This document shows positions 8,744-18,319 of a DNA stretch of 64,000 bases, piece after piece. The notes under the pieces were generated by a model. It saw only the letters and a program-made list of their open reading frames with translations. It searched no databases and was not told the origin of the DNA. The stretch's first letter is position 1. Each line of letters starts with the position of its first letter. This DNA is from Mycolicibacterium diernhoferi (GTDB taxonomy: Bacteria; Actinomycetota; Actinomycetes; Mycobacteriales; Mycobacteriaceae), in contig NZ_CP080332.1 in assembly GCF_019456655.1 (NCBI RefSeq), positions 310,001 through 374,000 on the forward strand, written 5' to 3'. A program made the translations under genes and the position numbers.

Positions 8744-8857
8744 TTTCCCAGCCAAGTGTCGGTCGCCATCGGGGGGACCGTCCCATTCGTCTCAAAGGGG
8801 CACCCCATTGATCGGCGTCATCGAGCACTGCGCTGTCCGCACCCGCGAGGTCCACGC

Positions 8858-9283
8858 ATGACCACGGTGCTGCGCCGGTACTGGCTGCCCATCCTCATCG
8901 TGATCGCCGTCGCCGCCGGCGCCTTCACGGTGAGCAATCTCCGCCTGGTATTCGGGTCGAACCCGGTCGTCGTCACCCCGGTCGGGGCAGGCATCGCCGA
9001 GGACGACGACCCCAAGGTCGTCGTCCTGGAGGTGTTCGGCACCGCCGGCACCGCCGTCATCAACTACCTGGATCTCGACGGCAAACCGCAGCGCGCGGCC
9101 GACCCCACGCTGCCCTGGTCGCTCACGATGACCACCACGGCCGCGGCCGCCAACGTCAACCTGCTGGCGCAGAGCGATGGCGACAGCATCACCTGCCGGA
9201 TCACGGTCGACGGCGAGGTCAAGGATGAAAGGACCGCAACCGGCATGAACGCCGAAACCTACTGCCTGGTGAAGGCCGCATGA
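8858..9283 (+). CDS. MmpS-family membrane/periplasmic accessory protein
   Basis: The 141-residue protein has one N-terminal transmembrane helix (about 9-28, [15 protein letters not shown]) and a periplasmic beta-rich domain. It shows the family features: an F/VYEVFG-like [19 protein letters not shown] strand, PWS-x-T-x-T, and a C-terminal [12 protein letters not shown]...YCLVKAA segment with a likely disulfide. MmpS proteins pair with MmpL transporters in siderophore, lipid and drug export (MmpS4/S5 type). The stop overlaps the mmpL start by four bases (ATGA), showing translational coupling. ATG 8858 is chosen because the domain starts there; no strong ribosome site is visible. Confidence 0.92.
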   Translation: MTTVLRRYWLPILIVIAVAAGAFTVSNLRLVFGSNPVVVTPVGAGIAEDDDPKVVVLEVFGTAGTAVINYLDLDGKPQRAADPTLPWSLTMTTTAAAANVNLLAQSDGDSITCRITVDGEVKDERTATGMNAETYCLVKAA

Positions 9284-12195
9284 GCGCCACCGTCGACGAC
9301 GACCAGGACGAGGCCGCCACCAGTCCGATCCCCACCGCGCGACACCGGGCCGAGGAACGCAAGCCCCTCATCCCGCGGTTCCTGCGGACCTTCGCCATCC
9401 CGGTCATCCTGGCCTGGGTCGCCATCATCGCGGTGCTCAACACCGTTGTGCCGCAACTCGACGAGGTCGGCAAGATGCGCGCGGTCTCGATGAGCCCCGC
9501 CGACGCCCCCTCCAAGATCGCCACCCAACGCGTCGGCGAGGTGTTCGACGAGTACAACACCTCCAGCTCGGTGATGATCGTGCTGGAGGGTGACGAGCCA
9601 CTCGGCGCCGAGGCGCACGCCTTCTACGACGACATGGTCGACCGGCTGGAGGCCGACACCAAGCACATCGAGCACGTGCAGGACTTCTGGGGCGACTCGC
9701 TGACCGCCACCGGCGCCCAGAGCGTCGACAACAAGGCCGCCTACGTGCAGGTCTATATCGCCGGCGAGCAGGGCGAGGCGCTGGCCAACGAGTCGGTGGC
9801 CACGGTGCGCGAAATCGCCTCGGACGACAACGCTCCCGAGGGCCTGCACGTCTACGTGACGGGCCCGTCGGCGCTGAGCGCCGATCAGACCGCGGTCGGC
9901 GACGCCAGCATGAAGACCATCGAGCTGGTGACGTTCGCGGTCATCATCGTCATGCTGCTGATCGTCTACCGCTCCGTGGTGACGACCGGCATCGTGCTGG
10001 TGTTGGTGATGGCCGGCCTGCTGTCGTCCCGCGGCATCGTGGCCGTGCTGGCCTATCACCACGTCTTCGGCCTCACCACCTTCGCGATCAACCTGCTGGT
10101 GACGCTTGCCATCGCGGCGGCCACCGATTACGCGATCTTCCTCATCGGCCGCTACCACGAGGCGCGCCGCAAGGGTAAGGACCGAGAAGCCGCGTACTAC
10201 GACATGTTCCACGGCACCGCGCACGTGGTGCTCGCCTCGGGCCTGACCATCGCCGGTGCCGCCAGCTGCCTGTACTTCACCCGGCTGCCGTACTTCCAGA
10301 CGATGGGCCTCCCGCTGGCCGTCGGCATGGTGATGGTGATCGCGTCGGCGCTCACGCTGGGTCCGGCGGTGATCTCGGTGTGCAGTCGGTTCGGCAAGGT
10401 GCTCGAGCCCAAGCGCATGGGACAGTCGCGACTGTGGCACAAGGTCGGTACCACCACGGTCCGCTGGCCGGGCGCCATCCTGGTGTGCGCCGTCATCGCC
10501 ACGTTGGTCGGCCTGCTTGCCCTGCCCGGCTATCACACCACCTACAACGACCGGATCTACCTGCCCGAAACGGTGCCGGCCAACGTCGGCTACGCCGCCT
10601 CCGACCGGCATTTCACCCAGGCCAAGATGAACCCGGACCTGCTGCTGATCGAGACCGATCACGACCTGCGCAACCCGGCGGACTTCCTGGTGATCGACAA
10701 GATCGCCAAAGCCCTTGTGCGGGTTCGCGGCATCGCCCAGGTGCAGACCATCACCCGGCCCGATGGCAAGCCCATCGAACACTCGACGATCCCGTATACG
10801 CTCGGCCAGAGCGGCAATCTGCAGATCATGAGCAACGACTACACCCAGAACAATCTGGCGAACATGCTCGTCCAAGCCGACGATCTGCAGATCAGCATCG
10901 ACGCGATGACCGAGATGATGAACATCCAGGAGGATCTGGCCGCGGTGTCGGCGTCGATGGCCGACAAGATGGCGACGACGTCGGATGACATGAACGAGGT
11001 GCGCGACCATCTGGCCGATTTCGACGATCAGTTCCGGCCGCTGCGCAACTACCTGTACTGGGAACCGCACTGCTTCAACATCCCGATGTGCTGGTCCATG
11101 CGGTCGATATTCGACGCCATGGACGGCATCGACGTGATGTCCGGCGACTTCGAGGAACTGGTGCCGGAGATGCGCCGGATGGCGGATCTGATGCCGAAGA
11201 TGGTGGCCGTCATGCCGGATCAGATCAACTCGATGAAGCACCAGAAGGAGATCCTGCTCAACCAGTACGCGTCGCAGAAGGCGCAGCAGGATCTGGCGAT
11301 GTCCCTGCAGGAGGACATGACCGCGATGGGCGATGCGTTCGACGCAGCGCTCAACGACGATTCGTTCTACCTGCCGCCGGAGGCGTTCACCAACGCCGAC
11401 TTCATCGACGGCATGGACAACTTCATCTCCCCGGACGGAAAGGCCGTGCGGTTCACCATCACCCACCAGGGCGATCCGCTGACCCCGGAAGGCATTTCGC
11501 GCATCGAACCGCTCAAGCTCACCGCGGCCGATGCCATCAAGGGCACCCCGTGGGAGGGTTCGTCGATCTACCTGGGCGGCAGCGCGGCCACCTACGCCGA
11601 TCTGCAGCAGGGCGCCGACTATGACCTGTTGATCGTCGCCGTCGCGGCGCTGATCCTGATCTTCATCATCATGATCGTGCTGACCCGGGCCATCGCGGCG
11701 GCCGGCGTCATCGTCGGCACCGTCGTGCTGAGCCTCGCGGCGTCGTTCGGTCTCTCGGTGCTGTTGTGGCAGCACATCGTCGGTATTCCGCTGCATTGGA
11801 TGGTGCTGCCGATGTCGGTCATCGTGCTGCTGGCGGTGGGTGCGGACTACAACCTGCTGCTGGTCTCCCGGATGAAGGAAGAGGTCCACGCGGGCGTCAA
11901 CACCGGCATCCTGCGCTCGATGGTGGGCACCGGTTCGGTGGTGACGGCCGCGGGCCTGGTGTTCGCGTTCACCATGATCTCGATGTCGGTCAGCGACCTG
12001 ATCATCATCGGCCAGGTGGGCACCACCATCGGTCTGGGCCTGCTGTTCGACACGCTGGTGGTGCGGTCGTTGATGACGCCGTCCATCGCCTCGCTGCTGG
12101 GGCGCTGGTTCTGGTGGCCGCAGCGGGTGCGTCCGCGCCCGGTGCCCTCGCCGTGGCCCAAGCCGCAGCCGGCCGCCGAGGAGGTGACCGCGTGA
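9280..12195 (+). CDS. MmpL-family RND transporter (MmpL4/MmpL5 type)
   Basis: The 971-residue protein has 12 transmembrane segments in the MmpL layout: TM1 near residues 30-50, a large periplasmic loop, TM2-6 (about 205-365), a second periplasmic region, then TM7-12 from about 780. The proton-relay Asp-Tyr pairs appear as ATDYAIF in the first half and GADYNLL in the second. The second periplasmic region (about 500-680) contains a long heptad-like helical stretch rich in Met/Asp/Gln with two Cys, matching the coiled-coil hairpin of MmpL4/MmpL5. These proteins export siderophores and drugs with their MmpS partner. It overlaps mmpS by 4 bases and the downstream DUF732 gene by 4 bases, in one operon under the divergent TetR. 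Exact substrate is unknown. Confidence 0.92.
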   Translation: MSATVDDDQDEAATSPIPTARHRAEERKPLIPRFLRTFAIPVILAWVAIIAVLNTVVPQLDEVGKMRAVSMSPADAPSKIATQRVGEVFDEYNTSSSVMIVLEGDEPLGAEAHAFYDDMVDRLEADTKHIEHVQDFWGDSLTATGAQSVDNKAAYVQVYIAGEQGEALANESVATVREIASDDNAPEGLHVYVTGPSALSADQTAVGDASMKTIELVTFAVIIVMLLIVYRSVVTTGIVLVLVMAGLLSSRGIVAVLAYHHVFGLTTFAINLLVTLAIAAATDYAIFLIGRYHEARRKGKDREAAYYDMFHGTAHVVLASGLTIAGAASCLYFTRLPYFQTMGLPLAVGMVMVIASALTLGPAVISVCSRFGKVLEPKRMGQSRLWHKVGTTTVRWPGAILVCAVIATLVGLLALPGYHTTYNDRIYLPETVPANVGYAASDRHFTQAKMNPDLLLIETDHDLRNPADFLVIDKIAKALVRVRGIAQVQTITRPDGKPIEHSTIPYTLGQSGNLQIMSNDYTQNNLANMLVQADDLQISIDAMTEMMNIQEDLAAVSASMADKMATTSDDMNEVRDHLADFDDQFRPLRNYLYWEPHCFNIPMCWSMRSIFDAMDGIDVMSGDFEELVPEMRRMADLMPKMVAVMPDQINSMKHQKEILLNQYASQKAQQDLAMSLQEDMTAMGDAFDAALNDDSFYLPPEAFTNADFIDGMDNFISPDGKAVRFTITHQGDPLTPEGISRIEPLKLTAADAIKGTPWEGSSIYLGGSAATYADLQQGADYDLLIVAVAALILIFIIMIVLTRAIAAAGVIVGTVVLSLAASFGLSVLLWQHIVGIPLHWMVLPMSVIVLLAVGADYNLLLVSRMKEEVHAGVNTGILRSMVGTGSVVTAAGLVFAFTMISMSVSDLIIIGQVGTTIGLGLLFDTLVVRSLMTPSIASLLGRWFWWPQRVRPRPVPSPWPKPQPAAEEVTA

Positions 12196-12533
12196 GGCGG
12201 CTGTTCGCCGGTGTCGCAACGGCGCTGATCGCCGTGCCGATCGCCTTGGCGCCGAGCGCATCTGCGGACCGGGACACCGAATTCGCAAACCAGTTACACG
12301 GTTTCGGGATCTACGGGCAACGGGACTTCAACGCTTGGCTGGCCAAGATCGCCTGTAAGCGGTTGACCACCGGCGTCGACGCCGACGCCACCGCATCGGC
12401 GGAGTTCCTCTCGGCGAACCTGGCCCGCTCGACGAGCACCGAACAGGTCTGGCAGTTCCTGGGCGCCGGGATACCCCGGTACTGCCCCGAGCACCTCGGC
12501 GTGCTCACCGCGCCGGCGGGTGAGCACGCGTGA
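12192..12533 (+). CDS. Small exported DUF732 protein
   Basis: This 113-residue protein has a signal peptide (about 1-26, cleavage near ASADRD). A mature domain follows the DUF732 pattern: [15 protein letters not shown] at the start, a conserved Cys in AKIACKRL, and a second Cys in the terminal IPRYCPEH segment. The two Cys probably form a disulfide. DUF732 proteins are common mycobacterial secreted proteins of unknown role. The GTG start overlaps the mmpL stop (GTGA) and its stop overlaps the next GTG, so it is translated in the mmpS-mmpL operon and may be an exported accessory of that transporter. Confidence 0.85.
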   Translation: MRRLFAGVATALIAVPIALAPSASADRDTEFANQLHGFGIYGQRDFNAWLAKIACKRLTTGVDADATASAEFLSANLARSTSTEQVWQFLGAGIPRYCPEHLGVLTAPAGEHA

Positions 12534-12979
12534 GCGCACGGGCGCTGCTGTTCGTGCTGGCGGCAGCGGGAGCGCTGACGACATCGCCGCAGGCCTTCGC
12601 CGACGCCACCGGCGAATACCCGATCCCGAGCAAACAGATCGAAACCCGGTGCGACGCCGAGCAGTATCTCGCGGCGGTCCGCGACACCAGCCCGATCTAC
12701 TTCGAGCGGTACATGCTCGACAAGAGCAACCGCCCGCTCGATGTGCAGCGGGCCGCACAGGACCGCATCCACTGGTTCTACTCGCTGGATGCCGCCGGCC
12801 GGCGTCAGTACGCGCAAGACACCGCCACCGACATCTACTACGAGCAGATGGCCACCCGGTGGGGCAACTGGGCGAAGGTCTTCTTCAACAACAAGGGTGT
12901 GGTCGCCAAGGCCACCGCGGTCTGCCTGAACCACCCGCGCGGTGACCTCTCGGTGTGGGACTGGCCCGTAGCCCGCTGA
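12530..12979 (+). CDS. Exported protein, DUF5078-like, in the mmpS-mmpL operon
   Basis: The 149-residue protein has a signal peptide (about 1-25, cleavage after QAFA). The helical mature part has two Cys (in IETRCDAEQYL and TAVCLNHP) that are likely disulfide-bonded, and many Tyr/Trp residues. The pattern recalls the mycobacterial secreted family annotated DUF5078, from memory and unverified. The GTG start overlaps the stop of the DUF732 gene by 4 bases, making it the fourth coupled gene of the operon. No catalytic motif is visible. A role with the exporter in the periplasm or wall is inferred only from position. Confidence 0.75.
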   Translation: MSARALLFVLAAAGALTTSPQAFADATGEYPIPSKQIETRCDAEQYLAAVRDTSPIYFERYMLDKSNRPLDVQRAAQDRIHWFYSLDAAGRRQYAQDTATDIYYEQMATRWGNWAKVFFNNKGVVAKATAVCLNHPRGDLSVWDWPVAR

Positions 12980-12999
12980 ACTACCTAGGGTGGGTAGGC

Positions 13000-13281
13000 A
13001 TGGGCCAGCCGTACCCGGACGAGTACCCGGAGGAGTACGACGAGAACTGGGACTACTCCGCCTTCGAGGACCCGGACGACGAGATCGTGCCGCGCCCGAG
13101 CAATCGGGGCGCGGTGGGGATCTTCCTGCTGGGCTGGCTGCTCCTGCCCTCCGCGGCGGTCGTGCTGAGCAGACTGCAGAGCCCGTGGTTCGAGGTCGCC
13201 AGCGTCGTGACGCTGACCTTCATCGCGATCTTCGTGGTGGCGTTGATCCGGGTGGTCCGGAACTTCTGGTCCGCCCGGTAA
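13000..13281 (+). CDS. Small acidic-headed membrane protein, unknown function
   Basis: The 93-residue protein starts with a strongly acidic, Tyr/Glu/Asp-rich cytoplasmic head (residues 1-35). Two transmembrane segments follow (about 38-56 and 65-84) and a short basic end (RNFWSAR). It is not recognisable beyond that. It lies 20 bases after the preceding operon gene on the same strand and could be its last cistron. ATG 13000 is chosen because the preceding TAGGGTGGG can act as a ribosome site. Confidence 0.7.
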   Translation: MGQPYPDEYPEEYDENWDYSAFEDPDDEIVPRPSNRGAVGIFLLGWLLLPSAAVVLSRLQSPWFEVASVVTLTFIAIFVVALIRVVRNFWSAR

Positions 13282-13352
13282 CCGTCCCCGTCTGGGGCCT
13301 GAGCACCCGGGGCGGCGTCAACCCACCGGTCGGGTGGCGACCGGAAAGGGCT

Positions 13353-13358
13353 TAGTCT
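13353..13358 (+). promoter_or_regulatory. -10 element for leaderless SDR transcript
   Basis: TAGTCT fits TAnnnT and is followed by exactly 6 bases and then the GTG start at 13365. No ribosome site is present, so a leaderless message is likely. Confidence 0.5.
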
Positions 13359-13364
13359 GTCGAC

Positions 13365-14141
13365 GTGGATATCAATGGAGCTAGCGCAATCGTCACCGGT
13401 GGCGCGTCGGGTATCGGCGCCGCCTCCGCACGTCTTCTCGCGGACCGGGGTGCCCGGGTCGTCGTCGCCGACCTCAACGCCGAACGCGGTGAGGCCCTCG
13501 CCAAGGAAATCGGCGGCGTCTTCGTCACCGTCGACGTCACCAACACCGACCAGATCCTGGACGCCGTCAACACCGCCACCGACCTGGGCCCGCTGCGTGC
13601 CCTGGTCAACTCGGCCGGCATCGGCTGGGCGCAGCGGACCATCGGCAGGGATGGCGAGTTCGACTCGGCACACAACCTGGACGCCTACAAGAAGGTGCTC
13701 GCCATCAACCTGGTCGGCACCTTCGACTGCATCCGGCTGGCCGCGACCGCGATGAGCCGCAACGAGTTCACCGAGACCGGTGAGCGCGGCGCGATCGTCA
13801 ACCTGACCAGCGTCGCGGCATTCGACGGACAGATCGGCCAGGCCGCCTACTCGTCGTCCAAGGGCGGCGTCGTGGGCCTGACCCTGCCGGTCGCCCGCGA
13901 TCTGTCGGCCGCGGGCATCCGCGTCAACACCGTCGCACCGGGCCTGATCGACACCCCGATCTACGGGGAAGGCGAAGCCTCCGAAGCGTTCAAGGCCAAG
14001 CTGGGCGAGTCGGTGCTGTTCCCGCACCGCCTGGGCAAGCCGGAGGAGCTGGCCTCGATGGTCATCGAACTGCTCACCAACTCCTACATGAACGCCGAGG
14101 TCGTGCGCGTCGACGGCGGCATCCGGATGCCACCCAAGTAA
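13365..14141 (+). CDS. SDR-family 3-hydroxyacyl-CoA/short-chain dehydrogenase (Rv1144-like)
   Basis: The 258-residue Rossmann enzyme has TGGASGIG (about residues 11-18) for NAD binding, NSAG in the core, a catalytic Ser in NLTSVAA and the catalytic pair in YSSSK. It ends in [10 protein letters not shown], as in type II 3-hydroxyacyl-CoA dehydrogenases (HSD17B10-like). It would interconvert a 3-hydroxyacyl-CoA or steroid alcohol and its ketone using NAD. It is monocistronic, followed by a strong hairpin terminator. The closest M. tuberculosis relative I recall is Rv1144. Substrate is not determinable from sequence. Confidence 0.88.
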   Translation: MDINGASAIVTGGASGIGAASARLLADRGARVVVADLNAERGEALAKEIGGVFVTVDVTNTDQILDAVNTATDLGPLRALVNSAGIGWAQRTIGRDGEFDSAHNLDAYKKVLAINLVGTFDCIRLAATAMSRNEFTETGERGAIVNLTSVAAFDGQIGQAAYSSSKGGVVGLTLPVARDLSAAGIRVNTVAPGLIDTPIYGEGEASEAFKAKLGESVLFPHRLGKPEELASMVIELLTNSYMNAEVVRVDGGIRMPPK

Positions 14142-14161
14142 TCCCGCCGCACCAACCCGCG

Positions 14162-14198
14162 AAGCCCCCTCTGCCCGCTCCTGGGCGAGGGGGCTTTG
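14162..14198 (+). terminator. Hairpin terminator after the SDR gene
   Basis: AAGCCCCCTC (14162-14171) pairs with GAGGGGGCTT (14187-14196). An inner GCCC/GGGC stem (14173-14176 with 14183-14186) extends the hairpin. The short T-run is only three bases, which is common for mycobacterial intrinsic terminators. Confidence 0.75.
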
Positions 14199-14382
14199 TG
14201 CTGTCCGGGGCGCGAGGGGTGTCGTCCGAGCGAATCGAGGTCGGCTATCCACAATTGGCAATACTATTTGCCACTAGTGCAAATTACGAAGCCGCAGAGG
14301 AAACGCGCCGGTAGCGTAGCAAACTCTGTCCGCTCAGCGAAACGGTCCATGGACTATCCGGAATCTCCTGGTGATTCGGTTA

Positions 14383-14409
14383 TTGACCGTCGCAAGTCGG
14401 TTGTATAGT
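14383..14409 (+). promoter_or_regulatory. Promoter of exported PE-PPE-like paralogue 2
   Basis: TTGACC (14383-14388) and TATAGT (14404-14409) are good -35 and -10 hexamers. Their spacing of 15 bases is shorter than the usual 17, so the -10 is the more reliable part. The start codon lies 44 bases downstream of the -10. Confidence 0.5.
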
Positions 14410-14453
14410 CACCGCCACGGTCAACATATTCAGACAACGAGGTCGGAGAAAAC

Positions 14454-17279
14454 GTGGCGAGCAAGCATCTCAAAAAAGGTAGCCAGACAGTACGTACATC
14501 GTTGCTGGGGTTGACGACGGCAACGGTCACCGCGGCAGCGTTGACGATTTCGGCGCCGGCGCCGACACCTCCGGCGCTACTCGCCCAGGAACAGCAGCTC
14601 AGCCAGCGTGCCGTCGACCTCACCGCCGCGAGCACGCCGTATCAGCGGGCCCAGAGTGCGGTCAACACGCTGCTGCCCGCGCTGGTCAACACCTTCGGCG
14701 CGCAGCCCACCATCACCCTCGACACGCTGCTGTCCAAGGTGCCGGCCGGACTGCTGACCGAGTTCCTCAACGCCAACGGCGGCACGGTCAACGTCTCGAC
14801 GCTGTTGGCCACCCTCGGTCTCAATTCGGCGGACTCGGACCTCAACGCCGCGGTCTCCGCAGCCGTCAGCGCGGCGCTGGCCGACTTCCTGACCTCCGCG
14901 ACGACCGGCGACAGCGCCGCGGCGCTGTCGGCCCAGCTGCGGACCCAGATCGCCGCGGCGGTCGCGCAGCAACTGAACGCCGCCAGTGTCTCGGTGCGAC
15001 CCGTTTCATTCCTGCCGGCGGTGACCATCAGGTTGTCCGATGTCGTCGGGTCCGGCGGCGTCACGAACATCGCCAACGGTGTGGCCAACACCGTGACGGA
15101 CAGCATCATGAACAACCTGACGGACATTCTGCCCACCGCCGACGAGTTGACCGCCGAAATCACCGCGACGCTGCCGGATCTGCTGCTCACGCTGTTCAAC
15201 TCCGCGGAGCTCACCGACGCCGGCGGCAACTTCCAGTTCGGCAACCTGTTGGACCTGGTCGGGCTCAACCTGACCACCCTGGCCGACAGCGGTGCGCTGT
15301 CCGTCACCTCCTCCGGGCCGCTGTTCACCCTTGCCCGGCTGTTCGGTGGCGTCGACCTGGGTTGGACGCCCGGCACCCAGAGCGCCATCGCCAACTCGGT
15401 CAACGGCACCGGATACCTCGAACTGGGCACCTCGACGCTGAAGACGAATCTGGCGGCCGCCCTCGCCGATGAGTTGGCCGACGGATCCCTGGCCGCCGAA
15501 CTCGGCACCACGTTGACCCCGGCACTGAACAACGTCGTCAACATGATCGTCGACAACGCGACCGCCACCCTGGAAGCCGATCTGCGAAACAGCATCCAAA
15601 GCAGCCTCTCCGGGCTGAACTTCACGGTGCTGGGGGTCTCGGTCCCGGCGGGCAACCTGCTGTACAACGTGATCAGCCCGACCATCGGCAACCTCGCCAA
15701 CAACCTGAACGACCAGCTGTCGGGCCAGGTCGCCGGGATCGTGGACGGGGCCGTGGACAGCGCGACCGGCAGCGTCGGCGGTGCGCTCACCGACGCCGTC
15801 AACGGCGCGATCGATGCCATCCCGGATCAGGAGATCGCTTCGGTGCGGATCCCGATCGTCATCGGGACCGGGGTCGGTGCCTTCGCCGCCGGTGCGGCCT
15901 ACCGGGATGTGCTGGCGCAGTTGTCCGCACAGCCGGGCGGGCTGGACTACACCGGCGCCAATCCGTTGCTGGGCAGCCTGACCCTGCTGCCGGCGATCCT
16001 GCTCAACAATGCGGGACGCGCAAACGGCGGCATCATGGCCCGGTTCGCCTCGTTGTTCAAGATGCTCGGAATCGACGCCGTCACACCGGATGTCGCGATC
16101 AGCAGCAGCGGTGGGACGCCGGTCGGGGACACCGGGCTCGCGCTGGGCGGCGCCAACCTGGTGCCGGTCAAGATCGACGCCACCGTCGAGTACCAGCTGA
16201 TGTCGGACTTCGCCGCCTGGGCGAACCCGCTGACGCTGGTGAACAACCTGGTGGCCGGCCTGCTGCCGACCTACATGCTGCGCGGTCTCGATCTCTCAAG
16301 CGCGGCCGACCAGTTGACGTCCGAGCTGGAGGGCCTGGTCGACGATCTGGCCGACCAGAATGCGCCGGATACCAACATCTACCTGACCGTCCGGGCCAAC
16401 ACGCTGCCGATGCTGGAGCCGCTCTACCTGGTCGGTGACGTGCTGCGGCTGGCGGGCCTGGAGCCGGTCGGCAATCTGGTCAACGGGCTGGCCAACGCGC
16501 TGTCCCCGGCGCTGACCAGCCTGGTCAACCTGGGCTACTCCGACGCGTACTTCAACCCCGCGACCGGGGCGTACGAGCGCACCCTCGACGCCGCAGCGAC
16601 CCGGGTGCAGTTCGGAACACTGCCGAACGTGAACTGGGGACAGGTGCTGCCCAACGTCCTCAAGCAGGTGTTCACTGGATTCCAGACCGCCATGCGCTCG
16701 AACAACAACTCGGTGCCGAACGCGCTCACCGGCGTGAAGTCGCTGATCGACGGAGACCTCGGCGACGTGCTGGGCGGCCTGCTCGGCGGCGTCGGGGCTC
16801 CGGCAGGCAGCGCACTGGCCGCGGCCACGGCCGAGGGCGACAACACCGGAGCGCAGACCACCGGTGCCGACGCCTCGGCGAACCGGGCGGCCCGCGCGGC
16901 TGCTCCGGCCGAGAACGTTTCTGCCACCGAGGAATCCGGTCCGGTGGGCGAGCAGGCGCCGGCCCCGGCCGCAGAACCGGCACCGGCACCGGCACCGGCA
17001 CCTGCTGTCGAGCAGGCGCCCGAGGCCGACGTCGTACCCCTGACCAAGGCGCAGAAGCGGGCCGAACTGCGGGCGGCGAAGTCCGCCGCGAAGTCTGCCA
17101 AGCAGGCCGCGTCCCAGTTCCAGGGCTCCGGTTCCGGCTCCGGCGCGGGTTCGCCGGCGGCCGGCGCGCCCAGTGTCCCCGGTGCTGCGGACTCGACATC
17201 CGGGTCGGACAGCGGGTCGGACTCCGGGTCGGGTAGTGGTGACTCGGGCGACAGCGGGGGAGGGCAGAACGCGGCCTGA
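14454..17279 (+). CDS. Exported PE-PPE-domain-like protein, catalytic residues apparently lost (paralogue 2)
   Basis: This 941-residue paralogue of the first gene in the window has the same signal type (basic n-region, then an Ala/Thr-rich core ending in APAPTPP). A longer helical N-terminal half has repeated LxxxLxxxL and DxLT patterns. The same PE-PPE-like block follows: GTGVG at 471-475 in place of GYSQG, RANGG near 522-526, SDFAAWANPLTLVNNL, then LEPLYLVGD and LVNLGY. Again the expected nucleophile Ser is Gly. The C-terminal tail has a Pro-Ala repeat (about 840-855), a Lys/Ala stretch, then a Gly/Ser-rich low-complexity end. GTG 14454 has AGGTCGGAG upstream. A secreted, wall-associated, non-enzymatic role is inferred. 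Confidence 0.75.
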   Translation: MASKHLKKGSQTVRTSLLGLTTATVTAAALTISAPAPTPPALLAQEQQLSQRAVDLTAASTPYQRAQSAVNTLLPALVNTFGAQPTITLDTLLSKVPAGLLTEFLNANGGTVNVSTLLATLGLNSADSDLNAAVSAAVSAALADFLTSATTGDSAAALSAQLRTQIAAAVAQQLNAASVSVRPVSFLPAVTIRLSDVVGSGGVTNIANGVANTVTDSIMNNLTDILPTADELTAEITATLPDLLLTLFNSAELTDAGGNFQFGNLLDLVGLNLTTLADSGALSVTSSGPLFTLARLFGGVDLGWTPGTQSAIANSVNGTGYLELGTSTLKTNLAAALADELADGSLAAELGTTLTPALNNVVNMIVDNATATLEADLRNSIQSSLSGLNFTVLGVSVPAGNLLYNVISPTIGNLANNLNDQLSGQVAGIVDGAVDSATGSVGGALTDAVNGAIDAIPDQEIASVRIPIVIGTGVGAFAAGAAYRDVLAQLSAQPGGLDYTGANPLLGSLTLLPAILLNNAGRANGGIMARFASLFKMLGIDAVTPDVAISSSGGTPVGDTGLALGGANLVPVKIDATVEYQLMSDFAAWANPLTLVNNLVAGLLPTYMLRGLDLSSAADQLTSELEGLVDDLADQNAPDTNIYLTVRANTLPMLEPLYLVGDVLRLAGLEPVGNLVNGLANALSPALTSLVNLGYSDAYFNPATGAYERTLDAAATRVQFGTLPNVNWGQVLPNVLKQVFTGFQTAMRSNNNSVPNALTGVKSLIDGDLGDVLGGLLGGVGAPAGSALAAATAEGDNTGAQTTGADASANRAARAAAPAENVSATEESGPVGEQAPAPAAEPAPAPAPAPAVEQAPEADVVPLTKAQKRAELRAAKSAAKSAKQAASQFQGSGSGSGAGSPAAGAPSVPGAADSTSGSDSGSDSGSGSGDSGDSGGGQNAA

Positions 17280-17315
17280 GCGTCGCACCTGCTCGCGGCG
17301 GATCGCCGGGCGCGC

Positions 17316-17321
17316 GACAAT
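17316..17321 (+). promoter_or_regulatory. -10-like element for leaderless ldh transcript
   Basis: GACAAT is followed by 6 bases and the GTG start at 17328. It differs from TAnnnT at the first position, so support is weaker than for the other leaderless promoters here. Confidence 0.35.
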
Positions 17322-17327
17322 GGCAGG

Positions 17328-18281
17328 GTGCCCGCACATCGAAATGGCAAGGTGTCCATCGTGGGTGTCGGCAGCGTCGGCACCGCGATCGCTTACGCCT
17401 GCCTCATCCGGGGCTCGGCCGCCTCGCTCGCGCTCTATGACGTCGTCGCCAAGAAGGTCCGAGCCGAAGTGCTCGACCTCAGGCACGGCAGCCAGTTCGT
17501 CCCGCACTGTCAGGTGTACGGCAGCGATGACCTGTCCGTCACCGCCGATTCGCAGATCGTCATCGTCACCGCCGGCGCCAAACAGAAACCAGGCCAGACC
17601 CGGCTGGAGCTGCTGGCCGCCAACGCGGCGATGGCCGCGGATGTGACCCCCAAGCTGCTCGAGCTCTCGCCCAACGCCGTCATCGTGTTCGTCACCAACC
17701 CCGTCGATGTGATCACCCACGCCGCGACCGCATCGGCCGACGCCCCGCCGGGACACATCTTCGGTTCGGGAACGGTCTTGGACTCCAGCAGGTTTCGTTA
17801 CCTGATCGCCGAACTGGCGGATCTGGCCGTTGGTAACGTGCACGGGTTCGTCGTCGGCGAGCATGGTGACTCCGAGATCGCGCTGTGGTCCAGCGTGTCC
17901 ATCGGCGGGGTGCCCGCCGCGCATTTCCGCAAGGACGGCCGACAGATATTCGACCCTGCGACTCGCACCCAGATCGCCGCCGATGTGGTCAACGCCGCGT
18001 ACGAGATCATCGAGGGCAAGGGCGCCACCAATCTGGCCATCGGCCTGTCCACCGCACGCATCATCGAGGCGATCCGCGGGCATCAGCACCGGGTGCTGCC
18101 GGTATCCACCCTCCAGACCGGTGCCTACGGCCTGGGCGAGGTGTGCCTGTCCCTGCCGACGGTGGTGTCCGCCGACGGGGCGGGCCAGGTGCTGGAGGTG
18201 CCGTTGTCGGTCGACGAACGCGACGGGCTGTTCGCGTCGGCGGCGACGCTACGCGACGCCTACCGGTTGGTTTCGTCGTAG
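17328..18281 (+). CDS. ldh: L-lactate dehydrogenase
   Basis: The 317-residue enzyme of the LDH/MDH family has the NAD fold GVGSVGTAIAYA (about 13-24) and a GAKQKPGQTRLEL mobile loop. Gln in that loop (Q102 equivalent), rather than Arg, marks lactate rather than malate dehydrogenase. Further features are VTNPVDV, SSRFR and the catalytic GEHGDSE histidine. It interconverts pyruvate/NADH and L-lactate/NAD in the cytoplasm. The gene follows the exported paralogue by 48 bases but has its own leaderless-type start. It is convergent with the alcohol dehydrogenase gene. NAD-dependent LDH is not a universal mycobacterial gene, so it may mark accessory fermentative or redox capacity. Confidence 0.9.
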   Translation: MPAHRNGKVSIVGVGSVGTAIAYACLIRGSAASLALYDVVAKKVRAEVLDLRHGSQFVPHCQVYGSDDLSVTADSQIVIVTAGAKQKPGQTRLELLAANAAMAADVTPKLLELSPNAVIVFVTNPVDVITHAATASADAPPGHIFGSGTVLDSSRFRYLIAELADLAVGNVHGFVVGEHGDSEIALWSSVSIGGVPAAHFRKDGRQIFDPATRTQIAADVVNAAYEIIEGKGATNLAIGLSTARIIEAIRGHQHRVLPVSTLQTGAYGLGEVCLSLPTVVSADGAGQVLEVPLSVDERDGLFASAATLRDAYRLVSS

Positions 18282-18319
18282 CGGATCACACGATTTGTAG
18301 GGAGTTGAGGCTTCCGGGC

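Larger units (their letters stand above)
14142..14453. other. 312-base intergenic region: terminator then promoter of exported paralogue
   Basis: The left end holds the terminator hairpin of the SDR gene. The centre is unusually AT-rich for this genome (around 14240-14290, with ATCCACAATTGGCAATACTATT-like composition). The right end holds a -35/-10 pair and the AGGTCGGAG ribosome site of the next gene. No small reading frame or RNA structure beyond the terminator stands out. Confidence 0.6.

Noticed and set aside
9259..12288. A long open frame (about 1000 codons) on the strand opposite the mmpL gene
   Set aside because: It is His/Arg/Gly-rich without any domain pattern and mirrors the codon bias of the real gene in a high-GC genome; MmpL signatures are clear on the plus strand.
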